Assembly (NCBI GenBank): GCA_949317995.1
Contig: OX439050.1
Span: forward strand, 23,013,839-23,077,838
Direction of reading: 5' to 3'
Length of the DNA stretch: 64,000 bases
Source of the DNA: Acholoe squamosa
Lineage: Eukaryota; Annelida; Polychaeta; Phyllodocida; Polynoidae
Shown in pieces: positions 57,369 through 64,000 of this stretch. The translations under genes were made by a program, and so were the position numbers. The notes under the pieces were generated by a model. That model saw only the letters and a program-made list of their open reading frames with translations, was not told the DNA's origin and did no database searches. How positions within the stretch are numbered: the first letter of the stretch is position 1; every line of letters starts with the position of its first letter.

Positions 57369-57552
57369 CACTGTAAAAAATAACTGTTGAAATTACCAGG
57401 AATCCTCGTGAAACTGAACAGTGAACCACCGTAATTTTATTGAAGTAAAGCAGTGTGACAGTATGGAGGTACATAAGGTTCAAGGAAAATAACAATGGAT
57501 CTTTGGCTTCTTTGGGATGAGGATTCCATCATTATTTTTATGGTGCACTGTA
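57369..57552 (+). mobile_element. CACTGTAAAAAA MITE family 2, copy 2
   Basis: ACACTGTAAAAAATAACTG to ATGGTGCACTGTA. Shares GAACCACCGTAATTTTAT and ATGGATCTTTGGC with 49708-49915. Confidence 0.65.
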
Positions 57553-58219
57553 GCACACAGAAAATAGCTCGGATAGTAACTCACAGAACAGCCACTTGAG
57601 AAGTTCACAGAGTTACATATGGAATACATAAGTTGAGGGTAGCTAAGTTAGTATTATATCAACATCACTTGCATTGAGATTTTATCTGACCCTGACCTAT
57701 GACAACATTAAATAAAACTAGTGGAAGCTTTCCTGATTTGTAATATATGAGATGTAGACTCCTGAATTGTTAGCAAATTCCATGTAGTGTAGCTGAGGGT
57801 TGCGTTACACACATGTTAACCCAAGATAAAGCTGTCTATCAGTCATGGGTCATGTTTACATGTCAGCCCATCCCTCACAATAGGGGTGAATTCTCTGGAA
57901 TCAGAGAGTAGTCACTATGGGGTAAGAGCATGGAATATCACTGCTATATACAAGTACAGCTCTTGTATTTCTATTTTGAACTATTTAAGTCACATTAAGA
58001 TCACTGTATTCCACATTTTAAAGACGGGGTTAATATCTTTTTCTAAAAAAATTCGTATTTGCTTGCTTCGATCACAAAATGTCGGTTAGAAAAATCAATG
58101 GTTCGCCCCTCCCCCTAAATTCTATATGAGGGTATGAAACTAGGTCAGTAAATGTTACAACAAACATGTAGTCCATACTTCATAAAACACTTATCAAATC
58201 TGATTCAGATCAAAGCTGT

Positions 58220-58342
58220 CCCACTTGGCAAAAAACGTTTTTAAACGTTTTTTTTCAACCAATTTTCAACCAAATAACCAATAGGGAAACAAAAAAAAAC
58301 CGTTGTTTTTTTAACGTAAAAAATGTTTTTATTCCAAGTGGG
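58220..58342. mobile_element. Small MITE (CCCACTTGG termini)
   Basis: CCCACTTGGCAAAAAACG at the left and ATTCCAAGTGGG at the right are inverted ends. Inside are AACGTTTTTT-type runs. About 123 bp. Confidence 0.7.
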
Positions 58343-59158
58343 GTCTCCCTCAGCACAACACTGACATCCCTCATTGGGAAATGCAATAAGGGTTATACTA
58401 GGCGCTCTCTAAGATCCTTTAGGTCACAAATCATAGAAGGTTTGCATATGACAAATTTGGATGTATTCCAGCTCCTACACTTAGGATTTTAGTTTTCCCT
58501 CTAATTCTTTTGGCTCAAAATGTAGGGCTCATTGAGATCTTCATGTTACATATGGGTTTTGATGGTCCAATATGCATATTTTGGGCACCAGGGGGTTAAA
58601 ATAGGCCCAAAATGACCAATTTTGTAGGGAAAAATCAATAAATCCGTTATTTTTCATAATTTTTTAAAAATTTGACAATAGGAATGGGTCCTTCCATTTA
58701 TTTCCACTCAAATCTGAAGGGAAACCGAAATTTTGGACCTAAGATTGCCTTGCTAGGGGCAGTTGGTCTATATTTTTTGAGAAATTAACTTTTTGTAAAG
58801 CAGTTTGTCTGGGCGAAAATTTTAGTGCATATGACCCTCTCCTAAAATATCTATAATGTATATGGGTTAATTTTCTGTGCTAACATTTAGAGTTAGTGCC
58901 ATGCTAAAGTAATCTGGAAAAATAATTGGAATTGCTCCATTATCTTGGCTGTGAGCAGGCCATGAGTATTTTTTCAGCCAGACAGCCCTTTTTTTGGTGT
59001 CTTCCCGAAATAGCACATTCCTTCTCATCCTGGCTGGGGTTTACATATTTAACTATATTAACTATGTCAGTTATTTACCCCCCACATATATCTAAGTGCC
59101 ATAGTGTAAAACAGATAAATTATCCCTCATGGTTTGGAATAGCAGGGGGAAAAGTCTA
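58343..59158. other. Intergenic sequence
   Basis: AT-rich. No gene or repeat recognised. Confidence 0.4.
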
Positions 59159-59640
59159 AAAAATGTCTTGCCGAATGACATGTCTTGCCGAATGACATTT
59201 TAGAGATATTATCATCATACCTCCATGGAAATCTCTAGTCTGGACCATTCTGACCTGTACATTATAAAAATTGTATTAGCATTTATGTCAGATGCGTTCT
59301 TCTTATCCTAGAATGCATTCTTCTTATCATAGAATGAAGGTTCTTGTGATAAACCTTTATCGCGAATCTATGGATCTGTCTTTCCGAATGACATTTGAGG
59401 TACAGCCATGGTGAGGGCTTGGTTTCCTAGAGAAATTATCATCATACTTCCATGGAAATCTCTGGTCTGGACCATTTTGACCTCTAGATTATGGAAATTG
59501 TATCAGTGTTTATGTCAGATGTGATCTTCCTATCCTAGAATGAACGTTTTTGAGATAAACTTTTATCACAATTCTGGGAATCTGTCTTCCCGAATGACAT
59601 TTGAGTTACATGCCATGCTGAGGACCTCGATTGTGAGGTG
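59159..59640 (+). repeat. Diverged ~240-bp tandem duplication
   Basis: CCGAATGACATTTNAG, ATTATCATCATACNTCCATG and TCTGGTCTGGACCATT occur in the same order in two adjacent units (about 59170-59385 and 59386-59600). CCGAATGACATTTGAG recurs at 59591. Confidence 0.8.
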
Positions 59641-60860
59641 TTCACATATTTTTGGCCCATTAAACCTATATACCACCTGAAAGTACACATGATGGGCATT
59701 GTCTTCCACATGATTAAAAGTAACTACCTAAGACTGTGTCACTTTTATGTATACCAGCAAGTTTTGAAATTACCTGAACCAGGAATTTCAAGGAATTCAG
59801 TGAAAATGCCATTTCAGGCCTGAAGAAAAAGGATTCAAGTGTAGGACAAAAGTCCAAGTCCTTTAGCTGCAGCTCTCTGAATCCTACCCTTAGACCCAGT
59901 AGTCAACAAAAGTTAACATAAAAGTTGACCAAATACATAAAGAATTAATTTTGCATGGCTTAAGGGAAAATACCCCCCTAATGTCATTCGGCAAGACACC
60001 TTTCCTGGGTCTTCCAGAGTAGAGATGTTCAGGGTGTTGCCACAGCAACGGATTTCATATTTAACTGAAAATATTTCGTGGGTAGTTACCCCAACACCTA
60101 TACATTATCCACAAAAAATATCTTTCAGATACTCCAGGGTTTAATTTCCGGCCCCCAAACTCCACGGGAGGCCCCATCTGCCAATTTTCTATGATTTTCG
60201 ACCTTTAATATCAGAAAACATGGTAATCCAAATTGTGGCCGACAAGGAAATGGACATTCTCCTATGCAGCTTCCAGTAAATTGGTATTTGTGTGGATTCA
60301 TGTGTACGTAAAAGCAGCTAAACCAACTTCATGTAATTAATATTCGAAATAGCCTTATATAAGCCATCTGATTAATATAATATGATGTTATGATTATTGA
60401 CACTTTAGTATTACAATTAAGGACATGGTTGCAACAGCTTCCAAGCTTAAACAATGCACCAGTTGGTGCATTTGGACCAATTGTGACGTCATACCATGCA
60501 TCAGAAAGGCCAGCTCCCTGCCCTTATCATAGCAGATGGGACACTGATGATGGCACAGTGTTTTTCTTCTAGAGAAAACCTACCAAATGAAATATGAAAA
60601 TAGGGTGTTCTTTTTTTTCTATTTCATGGTAAGAACGTAGTCCACTATAGATTAGTATAGGAATCCCATTCCAGGTGGAGGTGGGTGAAATATGTTTCTC
60701 TTTCCTCACGGTCTGTGTTTTCCGACCCCTCCGGGGTTTGTGCAAATGCGCGGTGCAGTACCTTACAAAAGTCAAGATGGCAACAATAACATTGCCGATC
60801 GGGGAAGACGGTGAATAAAATGTGAGTTTTTCTCTAATTGCTACTGTAAAACCATGAAAT

Positions 60861-61001
60861 AAATACAGAGTTCCACTGTAAAGTATCTCGACAACCAATT
60901 TCTTCACTAGTGGGTGACACTCCAGGCTTGTTGGGAACAGACTGTCACCCTCGCGTGAAGAAATGGTCGTCTCGACACTTTACCATGCAACTCTGTCTAT
61001 T
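60861..61001. repeat. Inverted repeat with ~60-bp arms
   Basis: AAATACAGAGTTCCACTGTA, then CGACAACCAATTTCTTCAC, pairs with GTGAAGAAATGGTCGTCTCG, then CAACTCTGTCTATT. TGGGTGACA and TGTCACCC close the arms around a ~23-nt loop. Confidence 0.75.
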
Positions 61002-61009
61002 AACTGTCT

Positions 61010-61210
61010 CCTTAGACTGACTACAGTCCCTGGACTGATTAGACTGACTGCAGTCCATGAACTGCCATCTACTGTTAGCTTAGACTGACCTGACCATAGT
61101 CCCTGAACAGCCTTCTACTGCTGACTAAATCTAACTGCAGTCAATAAACTGCCTTCTACTTCTGACTTTGCAGTCCCTGAATTGCCTTCTAGTGTTGACC
61201 CAGACCGACT
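61010..61210. repeat. Degenerate tandem repeat (GACTGCAGTCC...CTGCCTTCTACTG)
   Basis: Four to five loose units of about 40-55 bp containing AGACTGACTGCAGTCC and AACTGCCTTCTACT. Confidence 0.65.
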
Positions 61211-63249
61211 GCCTCTTTCTCTATACTGATTGTTGTCTTGATCAGCCCCCATTTTTGACACCTGTGCCTGAGACTGGTTGCAGTCCTTGGGTTGCCTTGT
61301 GACCCAGGCCTTGTGATGAGAAATTCTGTACTTATTAAATTGATCAAACATGGCTAAGGTCATGGCATATTCTGGTCATAGTGATCACTGGCCTCACTGG
61401 AGTGATCCATTGTAAAGATAACTAGGTAGTAAACCCTAAACTTCCAAGACGATATCTGTATGGATCGCTTTTTTGTAGGACCTAGTCTCATGGCTAGTGC
61501 AATATGGTGCAGAGGATGTCATGCCTAGTCCTGTCTTTGCACCACCCATACCTTTACCTTCCGAGCCCGGGGACTGCAGTGTATATTTACCGCCAGGATA
61601 ACAGTGTCCGAAAATATCCCCACACCCCAGGCCTTGCCACTGCTCTACCACCCTACCCTACTCTCTCACCCATCCTACCATGCCTACCCATCCCCATCTA
61701 CACTACCACAGCCCGGGAGGACCTGGGGGACCCAGATAGATAGATGCCCAGGCATCCATGATCCTATGAGTCCCAACCCATGCCAACCAGTAGTCCCCCT
61801 TACCTAACTGTTGTAATCTGTAGCGATGTTAGATGGAAAATGCTGCATTCCACGTGGTCAGTTCAAAACACCCTGCACTACACATACAGGTGGGGACGGG
61901 AGCTAAAAAAAGGGAGGCAATTTTTCCCCATCTCTACCATTTTCTTGGGGTTTAGAGTGTGGAGGATAAATCAATCAATTTAAAAACTATCTTAGTTAGG
62001 AATAGTTGTTATCTAGCAGTCTTGGAAAACTGATAAAGGGTCAAGCCGATTAAGATGCCCCTGTGAAATGTATAATATATATCTCAAGCTTCAATTTTTT
62101 AGGAGAAAATGATGACTGTGCAGATTATGAGTTTCTAAGAAAGATACCTAAAACGAATTTAACAATCATCTGATTCCAATATGATAGTCAATGACCTGGT
62201 AGTCTTACGATTTCGTATAGTGAACGGTGTGACACATCTATAACCAAGGAAAAGACTATTTTGGAAGATAAGGAAGAAAGCAGTGATTAAAATGTGTTTT
62301 TTTTTTCTTTTGTGGTGGTGGTTGGCGGGGGGGTATTGCCCGGGGGGTATTGTTAGGTATTGCGTTGACCTGCATAAGCGGCCAGGCTTGTGAAACTTAG
62401 ATACCGTCTTTAATATTACTTAAATGAGAAAAGTGCTCATTTGACATCTAGAAAATAGGTATTGCATTCATTTATTTTAGCATCCCTCTACCAATGCATG
62501 CATTATTTGAGAAACTTAATTCAGACGCTGGCGCTTCTACAGGCCAATGCAGCATGTCGTTAGTGAAGGGGATGGGTTGCCCTGAGGGAGGGTGACGGTT
62601 ACAATACTCAAGGGATACCAGCCAATCTAACAATGGACGCAGAATTAGCTGATAACCATGATTATAAGGATGTACATGTAACATGCAAAGGAGCTACCCA
62701 CAGGTGCCAGTGTTAATGAAGCCTTTCTTAGAAACTGGAAAGAAAAAGGCAACATTTTTCTTTACATTAAGACTGAAAGACAGAGCCCAATCTATATTTG
62801 TCATGCAGAAATAGAAGCCACCCAGTGCAAGTCTATACTCATATATGATTTTATGTAAAATCACAATGCGTTCTGTATGCAGAATAAACTTGCACTATAT
62901 GCGTGGTACATAGAATGGAGTACGACTCTGCATACCAGTAGCTCGGTCATGCAGAATGGGAGTCATGCAGAACCGAAGCAAAGCCCATGCTGTGTGAGTC
63001 ATAAAAATGGAAGTCAAAACAGCTGTTTTAAAGAAATAAGAGCTAATTGTGGGTGGGTTACATGTAATAGGAGTCCATTTTATATAACATCATACTGAAT
63101 AAGAGTGAATCAGGCTCGATATTTGACAAATGTTTGACTATTATTGTTTCATAAGCATAGAAGTCATGTAGAATGAGGCAAGTAGGACGTCCATTTCGTA
63201 TCTAGAATGTAGAAAAGAAAACTATGCAAGAGTAATTCAGTTTCAGAAG
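61211..63249. other. Intergenic sequence
   Basis: No gene recognised. 62850-63190 loosely repeats CATGCAGAATGGGAGTCATG-like phrases. Confidence 0.4.
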
Positions 63250-63506
63250 TGTAATTGAGGGGGTGGCGGGTTCGAGGGAGGGCGTAAAAATTTTAGACCC
63301 CTCCTGAGGGGGGGGGCATCAAAACTTTTGGCGCCTCTTGAAAGAGGGGGCATAACATAATTACCCTTCATTTAGCAAAAAAGCCTGCACACTAAGTACT
63401 ATATATATCAAAGAGGGGTGCAGGGAGGGGGCGGTGTAAAAAGATTTGGACACGTCCATGTGAAAAACCCACCACCCCCTGTTGATAAATAATGACCACT
63501 CCCTAA
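63250..63506 (-). mobile_element. TTAGGGAGTGGT element, copy C
   Basis: The right end, CCTGTTGATAAATAATGACC then ACTCCCTAA (to 63506), and the internal AAATTTTAGACCCCTCC blocks match the elements at 11354 and 12097. The left end is unclear. Confidence 0.6.
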
Positions 63507-64000
63507 CATTGAAAGTTTTTGTGTTTATAAATTTATGATTAAACTGTTTTACTTACAGTTAACCCCAATTTACATGATTGATGGATCAACTCATGGACTA
63601 TATTTAGGCATTATTGATTGAATTGGCCGGAATGACAATGACATATTGTATCCAAAAACAAATTCGGCAATTTATACAGCTTAGCTATGCATTGGACTAG
63701 ATCAATAGTTTATCATAATCACCCACAAATAATCATAATGGCAGGGTAAGGAGGGGCTTTTTGGTGTTCATACCAGCTGCATTTGGTGTAGCTCTGATAT
63801 GAACATTAAAAGCAGAGACCCTAAACTGGATACAGTCTCTACCCAGCAAATTGTCGTTATCTGTCGCCATGATTGGTCATCAATGGTGACTCCTTTTTGA
63901 GTGATAATTCACTGTGTCATCTTTCGCCACTGTGTGTCAGTCTCACATGGCATGGCAATTTATCACAACAGTCACCAACATGATCTCACTCACTGCGTGA
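63507..64000. other. Unannotated end of window
   Basis: No gene or repeat recognised. Confidence 0.4.

Overview
The window is AT-rich, repeat-dense genomic DNA from an invertebrate animal. It carries one clearly recognisable protein-coding gene, a 12-exon SLC12A9 orthologue (cation-chloride cotransporter family, CCC6/CIP1 branch) on the + strand. The joined CDS runs from 10956 to 39470 and encodes 970 residues; all splice phases agree. GT-AG introns of 0.3 to 14.7 kb, many small transposons with terminal inverted repeats (TIRs), and fragments of non-LTR retrotransposons fit a marine invertebrate (lancelet, echinoderm, hemichordate or mollusc). The species cannot be fixed from sequence alone.

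Layout: 1-10.06 kb is gene-free and filled with transposon remnants. They include a 2.2 kb TIR-bounded block that holds two oppositely oriented reverse-transcriptase 3' fragments and sits inside an older MITE, and a hAT-like element with an 8-bp target duplication at 10063-10633, about 320 bp upstream of the start codon. Exon 1 (10956-11322) is followed by a 14.7 kb intron packed with MITEs, an inverted minisatellite, a TA microsatellite and, at its 3' end, the most unusual feature of the window: a 115-bp tandem array that repeats the intron 1 branch point, pyrimidine tract, AG and first ~75 bases of exon 2 eight times, plus one degenerate copy. Only the last acceptor (25977) keeps the full-length reading frame. 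Exons 2-12 occupy 25978-39470, and a likely 3.6 kb 3'UTR follows, with an AATAAA at 43061.

Downstream, 43-64 kb has no recognised gene. It holds two minisatellites, a cluster of AACACT-type MITEs, a ~1.47 kb tandem segmental duplication (53.8-56.8 kb), long hairpins, a tRNA-derived SINE-like sequence, and a pair of divergent, mutually similar open exons around 50.7-51.24 kb that both end in good splice donors and may be the first exons of unrecognised genes.

All protein assignments were read by eye from translations and recall of the families; no database search was run.
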